Translations under genes and position numbers: made by a program
The notes under the pieces: model-generated
What the model was told of the DNA's origin: nothing
Database searches by the model: none
What the model saw: only the letters and a program-made list of their open reading frames with translations
Source of the DNA: Cryoendolithus antarcticus
Taxonomy: Eukaryota > Ascomycota > Dothideomycetes > Cladosporiales > Cladosporiaceae
NCBI GenBank assembly: GCA_002077065.1
Contig: NAJO01000050.1
Coordinates: 186,001 to 250,000, forward strand
Direction: 5' to 3'
DNA length: 64,000 bases
Shown: piece after piece, positions 31,992 through 42,214 of the stretch
Layout of the letters: every line of letters begins with the position of its first letter
How positions within the stretch are numbered: the first letter of the stretch is position 1

Positions 31992-34358
31992 ATGGCGTCC
32001 CCGAAACAAGAGTCTACGGTTTTCACGACAGCTCTCTACGAACCTACGTCTCTCAACGAGCCGCAATCACTGTACGCACAGGACACAGCATACCATGGCA
32101 CTGATCCAGATGGACATGCACCTGAGCGCGAGCCAGGGCGCTCGATTCTATCTACACTGCTCCTGCAAATGTTTTCTCTGGCGTGGCTAGTCCCAGCTGT
32201 GACACTTCTAGTGCTCAATACTCGGGGACACATCATCGGCGCCAGTGCGTGGTGCCCTTCTGGTGACTGCTATGTTCAAGCCAATGACAATGTCACCTCT
32301 GTTCCGCAGCAGCGCATGGCCTACTTCGATTCAACGAGTCATAACCTTTTAGGACTGCTGCAAATAGTCGCTAAGCTCATGGAGCTTTGGTTTGGCTTCA
32401 TTGCTACAGCGTTGGTGTATCTAATCGTAATGCAAAGTGCCAGCCGACCACATGGCCTTCCGATCCGATGTATCACACTGTCCACCCAGTTTACCGACAC
32501 ACTTGGCATGCTCAGTCCTAAGTTGTGGAAATCGCTCTCTGTCGCTGGGCATGTAGGCGCTGGTTTGGGGAAGGTCCGCGGAGACCGAGTCGGCCTGGCT
32601 GTCGTTGTATCATCAGCCATCTTGTGTGTTCTCTGCAATCTCATGGGTCCGGCGACTGCTGTGCTTGTCATACCATCCCTGCAGTGGCTTGACTCCCCTG
32701 TAGTCAACGGGGATTGGTATATTGGCTACGAGACCGACGTACCACCGCAGGTGAACGGGTGGGCTTTCAACGACTCGGGTTGCACAGTCGCCGAATATCA
32801 GAGCTATAACTTCACATGTGCGAAGAAATGGGCTCTTAACCTCGACAGTTGGGTTGCTTCGTCCGCGGCCTCCGTGGTTGATTCGCCGGACGGGTCCCTT
32901 CTTTCGATGGCGACACAGCAACGTGACATATTCTTCTATGTCAACGTCAGTCGGAATATTGTTGCTCGCGAGATGAGTAGCGAACTGGTTTGGGTTCCTT
33001 CCCGACAGCTGATGGACAGCTTCAGCGAAGATAAGCGCATCATAGCGAACATATCGCAGGGATTAGATGCTGAAGATCTCGGCATATCGCGTTCAGAGTA
33101 CGAGAGCTACGCCGTCTACAATAAGAGTCTACAGCTTGAGCTTCAACGCACTGGTCCCATTCTTGGCGCATTTCCTAATATCAACGGACATGGCCTGTGG
33201 ACTACTCAAGTTGATGCGAATCGGTCGATCATGTGCTTCTCAGAATACGCACTGACATTCCCGATCGCTGGCGTCAACAATTTTACGAAATGCATACAGC
33301 TCCGGAACCAAGGCGCAGGCTGGAATGAACACACTCAGTCTACGCAAGTCTTGGTAGAGTCCTTGGATGGACCTATCGATGCGAGCAACGCTAGTCGCCC
33401 TTCTCTTGACCTTTTCATCTACAGCTCGGAGCGTGCGGTGTTACTACCTAACGGCAATCTCGAGGCTCCATATCAATTACCCAACGGTTCCACCGTTACA
33501 CATCAACCCGAATGTATTGAGATGACACCAGCGAATCTTACAGTTAGTGACTCAAATTTCGACTGCAATTGGGATTACTTCTTCGGGGATTCCTACAATG
33601 CCTACTCGAGCTCGAACGCCACGACTCATGTCAATTCAATGCTCCTCATCTACAGTGAAGGAAACGATCAGAATGATCGCGTCAGCCTCTTGGTGGACTT
33701 TGTTGTTTTCTTTGACTTTACAACCTACACCTTCGACCCAGCTTCGTTCACCAATCCGATGAGTCTCGTTCAAACGCCCGTCCTGCCAGCCCATGGCCAA
33801 GGTGGAAACGATACTGTTTTCATTCATCCAGCCTGGTGGCTCGCTGCACTGTCGCTGGACGATGACAAACCTATTTTACCTGCTAGTCGCTCGGTCTCGC
33901 AGATGATGTTCAAGATCATGAAAGCGGAGTTATCTGGCTTGGAAGACCCCGACGTGTCTTCTTTCGCATCCCTAGCAGCTACAGTATACATACCCCTCTT
34001 CCAAACCCTGTCTCTCGCCAACTACGAGGTCGCGCCTGGGCATAATTGGGATACCACGCAGCTGAACCGCATGGCACGTATGCAGGTCTGGGCCTATGGT
34101 ATGAGCTCCCGCACCGCAGTACTTGGCATAACTATTGTCGTTGCCGGGATCATGGCTGTATTACTGCAATTCTTCCTGGGTCTTGGGGACAGAAGGCAGA
34201 GCAAGAGTCTTACACAGATTCTTGTGGCCGCACTCGCACACCAACCGCACGATGAGTTTTCGGGGGGAGCGGGAGATGAGCTGAAAGTTGCAGGGACCAG
34301 ATTCAGCGTTCATGACGATGGCTCTAAGCCTGGAAAACTCAGGTTCGAGGCCCTTTGA
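31992..34358 (+). CDS. large four-helix membrane protein with extracellular domain, unknown
   Basis: One exon of 788 residues, ATG at 31992. Three hydrophobic segments lie in the first third (about 53-77, 118-148, 200-228) and one near the C-terminus (about 713-737, VLGITIVVAGIMAVLLQFFLGL). Between them sits a region of some 480 residues with many N-x-S/T sites and scattered cysteines, so it is probably outside the cell or in the lumen. The C-terminal 50 residues start with a basic patch (GDRRQSKSLTQ) and are probably cytosolic. This arrangement is common in uncharacterised proteins of filamentous ascomycetes; I cannot name a function. It sits in the accessory-looking stretch without obvious partners. 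Confidence 0.72.
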   Translation: MASPKQESTVFTTALYEPTSLNEPQSLYAQDTAYHGTDPDGHAPEREPGRSILSTLLLQMFSLAWLVPAVTLLVLNTRGHIIGASAWCPSGDCYVQANDNVTSVPQQRMAYFDSTSHNLLGLLQIVAKLMELWFGFIATALVYLIVMQSASRPHGLPIRCITLSTQFTDTLGMLSPKLWKSLSVAGHVGAGLGKVRGDRVGLAVVVSSAILCVLCNLMGPATAVLVIPSLQWLDSPVVNGDWYIGYETDVPPQVNGWAFNDSGCTVAEYQSYNFTCAKKWALNLDSWVASSAASVVDSPDGSLLSMATQQRDIFFYVNVSRNIVAREMSSELVWVPSRQLMDSFSEDKRIIANISQGLDAEDLGISRSEYESYAVYNKSLQLELQRTGPILGAFPNINGHGLWTTQVDANRSIMCFSEYALTFPIAGVNNFTKCIQLRNQGAGWNEHTQSTQVLVESLDGPIDASNASRPSLDLFIYSSERAVLLPNGNLEAPYQLPNGSTVTHQPECIEMTPANLTVSDSNFDCNWDYFFGDSYNAYSSSNATTHVNSMLLIYSEGNDQNDRVSLLVDFVVFFDFTTYTFDPASFTNPMSLVQTPVLPAHGQGGNDTVFIHPAWWLAALSLDDDKPILPASRSVSQMMFKIMKAELSGLEDPDVSSFASLAATVYIPLFQTLSLANYEVAPGHNWDTTQLNRMARMQVWAYGMSSRTAVLGITIVVAGIMAVLLQFFLGLGDRRQSKSLTQILVAALAHQPHDEFSGGAGDELKVAGTRFSVHDDGSKPGKLRFEAL

Positions 34359-34659
34359 TGTTGGACGGCGCGAGATCGCACCGGAGGTCAATTCTCATCA
34401 CCTTGTCTTCCTGGGTATTGAGGCGCAGGGCTGGTAGGTTAATCCCTGGGTGCGCACGGAGGTAGTATGTGTTCATAACGATAATAACGAATGATATTGC
34501 ACATTACGAGTCGCGTCCAGTGCGTACATGCTGTGAAACCTGGCACTCCGTGCACTTGAAGTCTCAATTCTCCGAGACACATCATACCCATCAATGATCA
34601 CTACCGTAACGAGCATTCGAAGATCCAGCGTCGAGTCCACTGTCAGGCCACCGCTCCGG

Positions 34660-35112
34660 TACAGCTGGTTGCATATGTCTGTGTTGTTACAGCGAAGGCG
34701 CGTTTCGCGAGCTTCGACGCGCCTAACCGCTACCATACGATATCTAGATAGCTACAGTAGATATGTATTATATCAAACGAAAGTCCTTAACCTATATAAT
34801 CTGCTTCGCTATCGTAGAGCGACACGCGAGCGATGCTCACAGTATATAGGCCGTATAGATAAAAGTTATCTCGCGGTGAGCCTCTCCGAAGAAAATCCGG
34901 TACTCCGAGACTTATCCGAGATATGCGACGACGACTATATAATGCTCTCTATGCCTTTCTACGTATGCACGTATATACCTAACCGTTCTATATAGTCTAA
35001 CTATCCCTATGATACTACTAGAGCTACCTCCGAATGATAGATACAAATCTCGCATTTCTTGCACCGTAGAGCAAGCTCCGCGCAACAACACAGACATATG
35101 CAACCAGCTGTA
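34660..35112. mobile_element. 449-bp TIR element with TA target duplication (MITE-like)
   Basis: The 27-bp sequence at 34662-34688 (starting CAGCTGGTTGC) recurs exactly as its reverse complement at 35084-35110 (ending CAACCAGCTG). Both ends are bordered by TA (34660-34661 and 35111-35112). Perfect terminal inverted repeats with a TA duplication point to a Tc1/mariner or pogo/Fot1-type element. With 449 bp and no transposase it would be non-autonomous. The interior is rich in TA steps (TATAT, CTATATAAT) and looks unlike flanking DNA, as expected after RIP. It lies between the membrane-protein gene and the first F-box gene. Confidence 0.85.
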
Positions 35113-35428
35113 GATAGTTCCCGCATCTCCCGGCGCTAGCGTTCGCTGAACACATATTTGAGTACTCTTATTGATCGATCTTCCTCCTTGCGTACGCTGT
35201 GACCATTAGTGTGGCATGCAGGGCGAATCCCTAAGCTCATATAGCTGTCGGGCAACTTGCACGCACCGATATGTCGGGCGCCGTAATGACCAGTCTCGAC
35301 TGCCTGGCCGACCATATTTTCTGCATACGCCAGGCCTGGTGATAAAGGCATAGTGTGTCTTCCAACCGGACTACGCGACGGCACACTCGGAGCGTCCTGG
35401 CCGACATTCATTCTCCCTTGCCATTGCG

Positions 35429-36753
35429 ATGTCTGCGATCCATCTGCCGGAGGAGCTATGGCAGCTCGTATTCGAGCAAATGACAGTAGATGCGAAGAGT
35501 TGGGACCCGCGCCAGCACCGGCCGCACCTGGTCACCCTACGCGCCTACAAGTATCGACAATGTTCAATCGCCTAGCCGAGCCTGCACTGTACCGCACGAT
35601 TGATCTGAGGATGATCGGCCTGCCCAACGGGTTGAAGTTGCTGTCTACCATCGCAAAGAACCGCGGCCTGGGACTTCTTGTCAAGTGTGTTCGTACATCG
35701 GAGCACAAAATGCTGGACCTTCTAGATATGAAGCTGGCCAACAGAGAAGCTCAGAGGCTCATCAGAGGCGCAGCAGCACAGCGAATCGACGTGTCGTCTT
35801 TTCGTCAGCTACGTTCCCGACTAGAACTCAGAAATGACGGCCGTTGCTCTGCGACGATCATCATCACCGCACTACTGCAGTTATGTCAGCATCTAGAGGT
35901 CTTGGACGCGCATACAGAGATCTGCCAGTGGGCGCTTCTCGGCGAGCTATACGTGCCAACGTCTCGCGTTCGCTACGTGGCTGCGAAGCTTCCTGAAGGA
36001 GTGGGCCTCGAATTAGCAGATGTGGTGAGTCTGCTAGGCATACCGTCTATCCAGTCTTTACGAGTCGATTGTCTTACGTCCATGTCAACACTACATACTT
36101 CCGATATGCGCAGCAAGCTCAGGTATCTTTATCTCAATTACACGCGCATTCGAGGGAGAAGCATGGAAAGCTTGCTCAAGATCTGCAATCGCCTGTCAAC
36201 ACTCTGGATCAACTTTGACCGCTGGGACGAAGACAAAGGCGATTGGAGGGTGCGCGAGATTATCGGCATGGTGCAATTGCACGCGAAGCAGCTCGAGGAG
36301 CTTGCAGTCGTTGCAGACTGGCAATATCTGAAAACGGATTCTTGGCAGCAAGTCCACCCATTTGACGATGTCAACAGTCTGCGTTCCCTCGCGCTGCCTG
36401 CTAGGATATTTGCGCCTAAGACGTCCACTGGTGGTAGCTTCAACTCCCTGGATGCAAACTTCGCGATACTTCCTTTGACGGCAATACTTCCTCTTGGTCT
36501 CGAAACTTTGAGTATCACTTACGACGAGTACCCAGAGACAGAAGGCTTCTCACGCGACGATGCACTGATCTTATCCCTACTTCAGAGCGCAGCATTCTCC
36601 AAACTGCACACTGTAAGGATCAGGCGACCTCACCCTTTCTCTCGAATGGACGAGCTGCCAGACTGGCAGGAGATAATTTCGCCGAGTATCGATACGATAG
36701 ATTTTCCTCGCAGCTTCACCTGGAATAACCTGAAACGTATCACTCTAACCTGA
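35429..36753 (+). CDS. F-box protein paralog A with a one-base frameshift
   Basis: The F-box is read from the ATG at 35429: MSAIHLPEELWQLVFEQM, then RPHLVTLRAYK; this frame stops shortly after. The rest (VSTMFNRLAEPALYRTIDLRM to 36753) is in the next frame. The overlap is at 35549-35551. Paralog B at 37311 has LSCMRVSRTLNRVAEP exactly where restoring one base here would give LRAYKVSTMFNRLAEP, with no length difference. The remainder, about 400 residues, has leucine-rich repeat-like strands (LYLNYTRIRG, LSTLWINFDRW). Such proteins select targets for SCF ubiquitin ligases. It may be a pseudogene or an assembly error. An alternative start in the second frame would lose the F-box. Confidence 0.65.
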
Positions 36754-37310
36754 CCAGCACGGACTGTGCCACGAGCTGAACTCTGTGAGAAGCAGCAGAA
36801 CTCTACGAGGGGAGCGGATCTCGGCATGCCAGTGCACCATGGTAAGCTAACGTAGATCCCAGGCGCTGATCTACGAAGGTGATGTGACATACATCACGTT
36901 TCCAGAGACGCATGATGTTTTCTCGCCAGCTGCGGAAGCGCTTGGCGTCAGGTCAAGCATGTCACAAGGATTTGCATCAATCTGCGCCTTTACTTGCGCT
37001 GGGACGCGCTCGCGGGCGGCTGTGGCAGGCCCAGCATCTCCATCACTTTCTGTGAACGGTAATCCGAGCTACACAGCCCCACTCTGGTAAATTCGGCTCA
37101 CGAACACAGCGTCCTAGATCCGATTAGACGGCACGTCGAGGTGCCATCATCTAGCAATATGATCCATCATATGTATTTGCGCCCGAATCTGGCCCAAGCG
37201 CAAGATCTTGGCAAAACGCATCGCTGCGTTTACCTCGACGCGACTTGACGCCGCTCTTCTCGTTGGAAAATATTCCCATCTTTAGACTACATCACCAAGT
37301 TTGTCAAACC
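36754..37310. other. gap between the F-box paralogs
   Basis: 557 bp on the path between two same-strand genes. No supported gene or repeat. Confidence 0.4.
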
Positions 37311-38882
37311 ATGGCTTCGATCGCACTACCTGACGAAATTTGGCAACTCATATTCGCCAACCTCGAGATCCGCCCAGAACTCGCCCCGGATCCGCGCGAC
37401 AACAGACCCAATATCGACGCGTTGCTCTCCTGCATGCGGGTCTCACGAACGCTCAATCGCGTCGCAGAACCAATTCTGTATCATGCAATCGATGTGCGAC
37501 TATGCAGCCTTTACAACCTGCTACAGCTCGTTATCAGGATCGCCTGCGATGCTCGCTTGGGCATGATGGTTAAGTGCATTAGCATGGAAGAAGACGTAAA
37601 CGAAAGCCTTCCCATGGGCACCGTTAGCGATGTATCGATGCAGAACATTGCCAAAGTTGCCCTTGCGAGACGCCATATGGAGTCACTCGGCGTGATGAGC
37701 GTCTTCGGAATCTGGCGTTCAGCGCTTGACCACGTTGGGAACGACGACTGGACCGGATCATATGCCGTCATTTCGCTGCTCGTGATCTTGAGCCCCAATC
37801 TGGAGTCCATGGATGTGGATCTGGCGGTTTGCCAACGAGTGATACCACTCCTCTCCCAGATACGGCCACAATGTCTCACAAGAGTGGTCGCGAGACTGGA
37901 TGCAGACCCAGAGGAATGTATGGGCGAGACCATTCCAAATGTCGAACGGTATCTCAAATTGCCTGGACTGCATTCACTGCGTACGGACTCAATGCCGAGC
38001 TCTCATCGCAGCCTGACATTCTCCGGGTTCAGCACCGAGCTCCGAAGCAGTCTGAAGCATCTATACTTCAAGGAAACCCACATGGGCGCGTCAGACATCA
38101 AGATGGTTCTCATAGCGTGTCCTCAGCTCTTGACACTCTACATGACACTCGGTGAGGGTGCATCTGATGGCTACTGTCCAGAGATGTACGAGACTGTCTG
38201 TGCCATTCAGGCGCATGGGCAACAGCTGCAAGAACTGGCCATAGTCGCCCACGGTATCAGTGGAGAGTCTCGCCGGTCGTGGAGACAGATTGAATCGTTC
38301 CACCAGTTCGACAGCCTGCGATTCCTCGCTATCCCTGTGGAGCTGCTTATACCGCAGTTCGCTCAACAGGACTACGCTGATGAGCCGTTTCTCAGAGCTG
38401 GCGGACGGGCTATTCTAGATGCATTTCAGGCCGAGGACGATCGCGAGACGACGAGACCTGTGGATTACCACTACGAAGTGTCACGCATGCCGAGCGAGAT
38501 CTCACGCATGAATCGACGACTGTCTCGTGACGCGTACAGAGCTCACACGGACGGCACAATGCGCGTCTTGGCGGAGCTATTCCCACCCGGTCTCGAATCA
38601 CTGGCCATCTTATACGAGGACAAGCCCGAGCCATTCTACCTTCTACGCGACGATTATCAGGTGGAGACCGTGCTGCAGGCTCAAGCACTTCCAGCTCTGC
38701 ATACGGTAAGACTTCGCCGGAGAGTGCCATACTCCTGGGAATCGGGACCCTTGGGCTGGCGACAGAGCACGAGCAAGTACATAGAGCCCTTCGACTGCAA
38801 TCGCATCGGACAGTGGCACGAGTTCCGATCTCGCGACGCGAAAAGTGCCTATCAGCCCGTGGCGCCGTACATTGGGGTATAG
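37311..38882 (+). CDS. F-box protein paralog B
   Basis: One exon of 523 residues. The ATG at 37311 (MASIALPDEIWQLIFANLEI) is used because the longer frame upstream begins at TTG. The F-box covers about 3-60, ending CMRVSRTLNRVAEPILYHAIDV. The following 460 residues hold diffuse leucine-rich repeats (SLKHLYFKETHMGASDIKMV, LLTLYMTLGEG, LQELAIVAHG, PGLESLAILYED). The protein should bridge Skp1 and substrates in an SCF complex; substrates are unknown. It is a tandem relative of the gene at 35429 but longer by about 80 residues. Expanded, quickly evolving F-box sets are common in these fungi. Confidence 0.78.
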   Translation: MASIALPDEIWQLIFANLEIRPELAPDPRDNRPNIDALLSCMRVSRTLNRVAEPILYHAIDVRLCSLYNLLQLVIRIACDARLGMMVKCISMEEDVNESLPMGTVSDVSMQNIAKVALARRHMESLGVMSVFGIWRSALDHVGNDDWTGSYAVISLLVILSPNLESMDVDLAVCQRVIPLLSQIRPQCLTRVVARLDADPEECMGETIPNVERYLKLPGLHSLRTDSMPSSHRSLTFSGFSTELRSSLKHLYFKETHMGASDIKMVLIACPQLLTLYMTLGEGASDGYCPEMYETVCAIQAHGQQLQELAIVAHGISGESRRSWRQIESFHQFDSLRFLAIPVELLIPQFAQQDYADEPFLRAGGRAILDAFQAEDDRETTRPVDYHYEVSRMPSEISRMNRRLSRDAYRAHTDGTMRVLAELFPPGLESLAILYEDKPEPFYLLRDDYQVETVLQAQALPALHTVRLRRRVPYSWESGPLGWRQSTSKYIEPFDCNRIGQWHEFRSRDAKSAYQPVAPYIGV

Positions 38883-39350
38883 GTGGTTATACTCTGCGTG
38901 GAATCATGGCGTGAGTACCGCTGCCTAGGACGGAACGAGAGTCAAAGTTATTGGCGCAGATGATGAGAGTTCAGGGATGGAAAGGATGAAGGGTACGATA
39001 ATGAGCACGACTGCATGATGCCACGACATATATAGACTTGCCAGTAGCAAGAAAACAGTATGCATATCAGATATAAGGTAGTTACTACACGATGGATACC
39101 GTGATACATTTACCATACACGCGCGTCCCACTGCTCAGTGCAAAGTGATGTCACTGCTCTGCCAGTCCTCTGGTTCCCTCGGAACAAACCCCCAAAATGT
39201 CAATTTGTCGTCTACCGCTGTTGTCCTGATGAAGTCGACTCTCGAGTGACTCGTACCTGTGGGCAACATGACCTGCTTATCAACTCCGCGATAACATACG
39301 GACAGACGTGCGGACGTGCGATTAATTCAAGCCCACAACACTTCCTTACA
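38883..39350. other. gap F-box B to PTEN-like gene
   Basis: 468 bp, probably terminator and promoter. The frame of the next gene is open through much of it, but without an ATG that improves on 39351. Right border of the accessory-looking stretch. Confidence 0.4.
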
Positions 39351-41078
39351 ATGGCCTCCATCCTCCGTCAAATCGTAGCCGGCCCTCGAGCCAGACACCC
39401 CGAAGCCGGCTTAGATCTCTGCTACGTAACAGACACCATCATCGCCACCTCCGGCCCCTCAGGCACATACCCCCAAATCGCCTACAGGAACCCATTGAAA
39501 GATCTCGTCAGCTTCCTCGACTCCAAGCATGCCGAGAACTGGGCTATCTGGGAGTTCCGCGCCGAAGGCACAGGATACCCCGACGATGAGGTCTATGGTC
39601 GGATACGACATTACCCATGGCCGGACCACCATCCCCCGCCTTTCGCGCTGATACCGCTGATTATGGGGAGTATGCGGAATTGGCTGAAGGAGAAGGATGC
39701 AGAGGGACGGGTCGTGGTTGTGCATTGTAAGGCTGGCAAGGGAAGGAGCGGAACAGTGACGTGTAGCTACTTGATCAGCGAGGAGGGCTGGAAGGCAGAA
39801 GACGCCAAGCAGCGGTTTACAGAGCGGAGGATGCGGCCTGGCTTTGGCGCGGGGATCAGTATACCGAGTCAGATTCGCACGATCGAGTATGTGGATCGGT
39901 GGACGCAGTTTGGGAAGAAGTACGTTGAGCGGCCGGCAGAGGTGTTGGAGGTGCATGTTTGGGGGTTGAGGGATGGGGTCAAGATTGCAGTCGAGGGGTA
40001 TGTGGAGGAGGGGAAGATGATCAAGTCGTTTCATACTTTTACTAATAAGGAGAGGGAGATTGTGAGGGGTGGCACGGACAAGGCGGGGGATATGTCGGAT
40101 GTCGTGGCGCAGGCTATGGACAGGAAGGATGCTTTGAAGGACTCCTCGGACTCAGCAGCAAGCTCGCCCACAACACCATCCAGCTCATCGTTCGACCGCT
40201 CTTCTACGACCAAGACTTTGGATTCTACCGAAGGTGGCGACGTCATCTTTCGTCCATCGACTCGTATTGTGCTCCCCTCCAGCGACATCAACATCGACTT
40301 CGAGCGCCGCAACAAGACGAAATTCGGCGGCTTCACGATGGTCACCTCCGTCGCCCATGTCTGGTTCAACATTTTCTTCGAAGGCCGTGGGCCAGAACAA
40401 CAAGGCACAGCAGACGACTCCGGCGTCTTCGAAATCGAATGGGATGCCATGGACGGCATCAAAGGCAGCGCGAGAAAGGGGACGAAATGCTTCGATCGTA
40501 TGGCAGTGGTATGGAAGGCGCTCGATATCCCCGGTCTTCCTTCAGTACAAATCGACGAGCCACTAGAAGGTGAGCCGGTGCAGGAGGCGAAGGCTGCGGA
40601 TTGGACAGGGGCGCATGGGACTAAGAACCAGGGGGAGAAGAAGCTAGGATTGAGGATTGGGACGAGTGAGAGTCGGGATGTGAGTCGTGCTAGTAGTCTC
40701 AAGAGCGATTCGCCGAGGAGTGTGAATGGGAATGTGCCGGATGAGATTGATACGGTTAAGTCCCATGGCGCGGGCGGGCTGGACGGGAGTGCATCGCCTG
40801 TGGTTACTGCGGTACTTGCGGACAATCCTCACGTCACGCAGGTGCAGTCGCCGCTGTCGAAGAGTGCACCGCTAGTGCAGGACCACGCCGAGAACCAGCA
40901 GGCAAGCAGCAGTCCTACGTCGAGTCTCTCGCACGCTCAGATCGATGGCTTGACTAGTGGTGCCCAGCATCTGTCAACCTCAGATCTACCGGGCGGCGTG
41001 GCCGAAGCTGAGCTGGGACGACATCATGAACATGCCATCGGAAAGATGCTTCGGGCGAAGCATCATGGGAGCAGCTGA
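39351..41078 (+). CDS. PTEN-type phosphatidylinositol-3,4,5-trisphosphate 3-phosphatase
   Basis: One exon of 575 residues, ATG at 39351. The dual-specificity phosphatase domain covers about 10-200, with the P-loop HCKAGKGRSGT at 125-135 (Cys126, Arg132), which carries the two lysines typical of PTEN enzymes that hold the inositol phosphates. The preceding YPWPDHHPPPFALI is the WPD-loop region, with its Asp. A C2-like domain follows at about 205-405, interrupted by a Ser-rich insert (residues 265-295). The tail from 410 is long and disordered. The family (yeast Tep1, fission yeast Ptn1) removes the 3-phosphate from PIP3 at membranes. Human PTEN has 403 residues, so the insert and the tail explain the extra length. 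Confidence 0.92.
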   Translation: MASILRQIVAGPRARHPEAGLDLCYVTDTIIATSGPSGTYPQIAYRNPLKDLVSFLDSKHAENWAIWEFRAEGTGYPDDEVYGRIRHYPWPDHHPPPFALIPLIMGSMRNWLKEKDAEGRVVVVHCKAGKGRSGTVTCSYLISEEGWKAEDAKQRFTERRMRPGFGAGISIPSQIRTIEYVDRWTQFGKKYVERPAEVLEVHVWGLRDGVKIAVEGYVEEGKMIKSFHTFTNKEREIVRGGTDKAGDMSDVVAQAMDRKDALKDSSDSAASSPTTPSSSSFDRSSTTKTLDSTEGGDVIFRPSTRIVLPSSDINIDFERRNKTKFGGFTMVTSVAHVWFNIFFEGRGPEQQGTADDSGVFEIEWDAMDGIKGSARKGTKCFDRMAVVWKALDIPGLPSVQIDEPLEGEPVQEAKAADWTGAHGTKNQGEKKLGLRIGTSESRDVSRASSLKSDSPRSVNGNVPDEIDTVKSHGAGGLDGSASPVVTAVLADNPHVTQVQSPLSKSAPLVQDHAENQQASSSPTSSLSHAQIDGLTSGAQHLSTSDLPGGVAEAELGRHHEHAIGKMLRAKHHGSS

Positions 41079-41290
41079 TGTGTGGTATCGAAGATGCTTG
41101 CATGGGCGGCATATGCTATGAATTAATGGGTTTTAGCGAGGCGTTTATGGAGGAAAGCTGCGATACAGAAAGGCTTGTCAAGGGAGCACAGGGGGGGTTG
41201 ACTGGGGTGGAAGTGTTTGGCATATACATCTAGCATCTAGAGCCGAGTACCACATGCGTTCGTGTCACGTCGTTCTCGTCCCTCATATCT

Positions 41291-42214
41291 TTACGAAGGC
41301 TTCGCCCCGTGCGTTGGTATGGGGTTCGGCGGGTCGTCTTCGCTTTCCACGCCATTCTTCCTCTCCAACTCCCTCCCATACTCCTCCCACAGCTCCCCCA
41401 CCTTCTTTCCACAAACCCCCTCCCACAACCTCCCCTCATCATATCTACCCTTCCGCAACCCCGCATTCAGTCTCCTCACAGCTCCCTCCCCACAGCTCCC
41501 CTCCACAAACTCCAGAAAGAACGCCGTCCGCTCGTAGCCCGCGTCCCAGCTCTCGCCCTCCGAGACACGGGTAGGTGCTTTCCAGTGCTTCGCTCCGAGA
41601 CCGGCGTGCAAACGCACCCAATCCGCGATTCCCTCGATCAATCCGCCGTTGCAGGTCCCCTCGGCGTTCCATTGGAAGCAGTGCACGACTTCGTGGCAGA
41701 CTACGCCTAGGATCTCGTGGCGGAGGTCGAAGGAGGGGTTATTCTTGACGCGGGCGGCGATGTAAGCGGTTGAGAAGCGGAGCGTTTTGTGGTCGGGGTC
41801 TAGCTCCATCCCGTCGGTTTCGGCGACGCCGGGGTAGTCTTGTAGGATCATCGTGATAGACCTAGTGCCGGGACGGAGGAGAAGGTCGGAATCTTTGGGA
41901 GTAGCATCGGTGGTCTCGTCAGGAGTGGGTTCAGCCTGTTCCTTGGCTGTTGGCTGGCCGTACAGGAGGTTCAAGACGTTCTGTACTTGCTGCTCGAAGT
42001 CTTCGTAGCCGTGGAAGTGGCGCAGGAAGAGCGAGGAGCCTTCGTGAGAGAGATCCCGGAGTTCTAGGCGGAGGAGAGGGACGGGGAAGCGGTGTCTGCG
42101 GATTATGGGGAGGGTTGTTGTGCTGGGGGAAGCTGGCTGGGCGACGGCTGGAGACATGGTGGGGAGTTGGGCTTGGAAGTAGGGGACTTTGGTAGACGTT
42201 GCCGGCGCGGACAT
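41291..42214 (-). CDS. basic-secretory-protein-type metallopeptidase-like protein
   Basis: One exon of 307 residues, ATG at 42214. The zinc motif HEVVH is at 174-178, in the frame VVCHEVVHCFQWNAEGTCNGGLIEGIADWVRLHAGL, which is the signature of the plant basic secretory protein family, with a third ligand in the EGIADW helix. An aromatic C-terminal half (WDAGYERTAFFLEFVEG, LWEEYGRELE) fits the fold. There is no signal peptide: the first 40 residues are polar and Pro-rich, so despite the family name it may stay inside the cell. Activity is likely but unproven. It is convergent with the PTEN-like gene. Confidence 0.85.
   Translation of the reverse strand: MSAPATSTKVPYFQAQLPTMSPAVAQPASPSTTTLPIIRRHRFPVPLLRLELRDLSHEGSSLFLRHFHGYEDFEQQVQNVLNLLYGQPTAKEQAEPTPDETTDATPKDSDLLLRPGTRSITMILQDYPGVAETDGMELDPDHKTLRFSTAYIAARVKNNPSFDLRHEILGVVCHEVVHCFQWNAEGTCNGGLIEGIADWVRLHAGLGAKHWKAPTRVSEGESWDAGYERTAFFLEFVEGSCGEGAVRRLNAGLRKGRYDEGRLWEGVCGKKVGELWEEYGRELERKNGVESEDDPPNPIPTHGAKPS

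Noticed and set aside
34594..34995. 133-residue open frame inside the TIR element
   Set aside because: It shows no transposase motif; similar short frames arise on both strands because the ends are inverted copies.
35353..35560. F-box A starting in the second frame (from the GTG at 35353 or the ATG near 35458)
   Set aside because: This would replace a clear F-box start (LPEELWQLVFEQM) by unrelated sequence; the one-base shift explains the data better.
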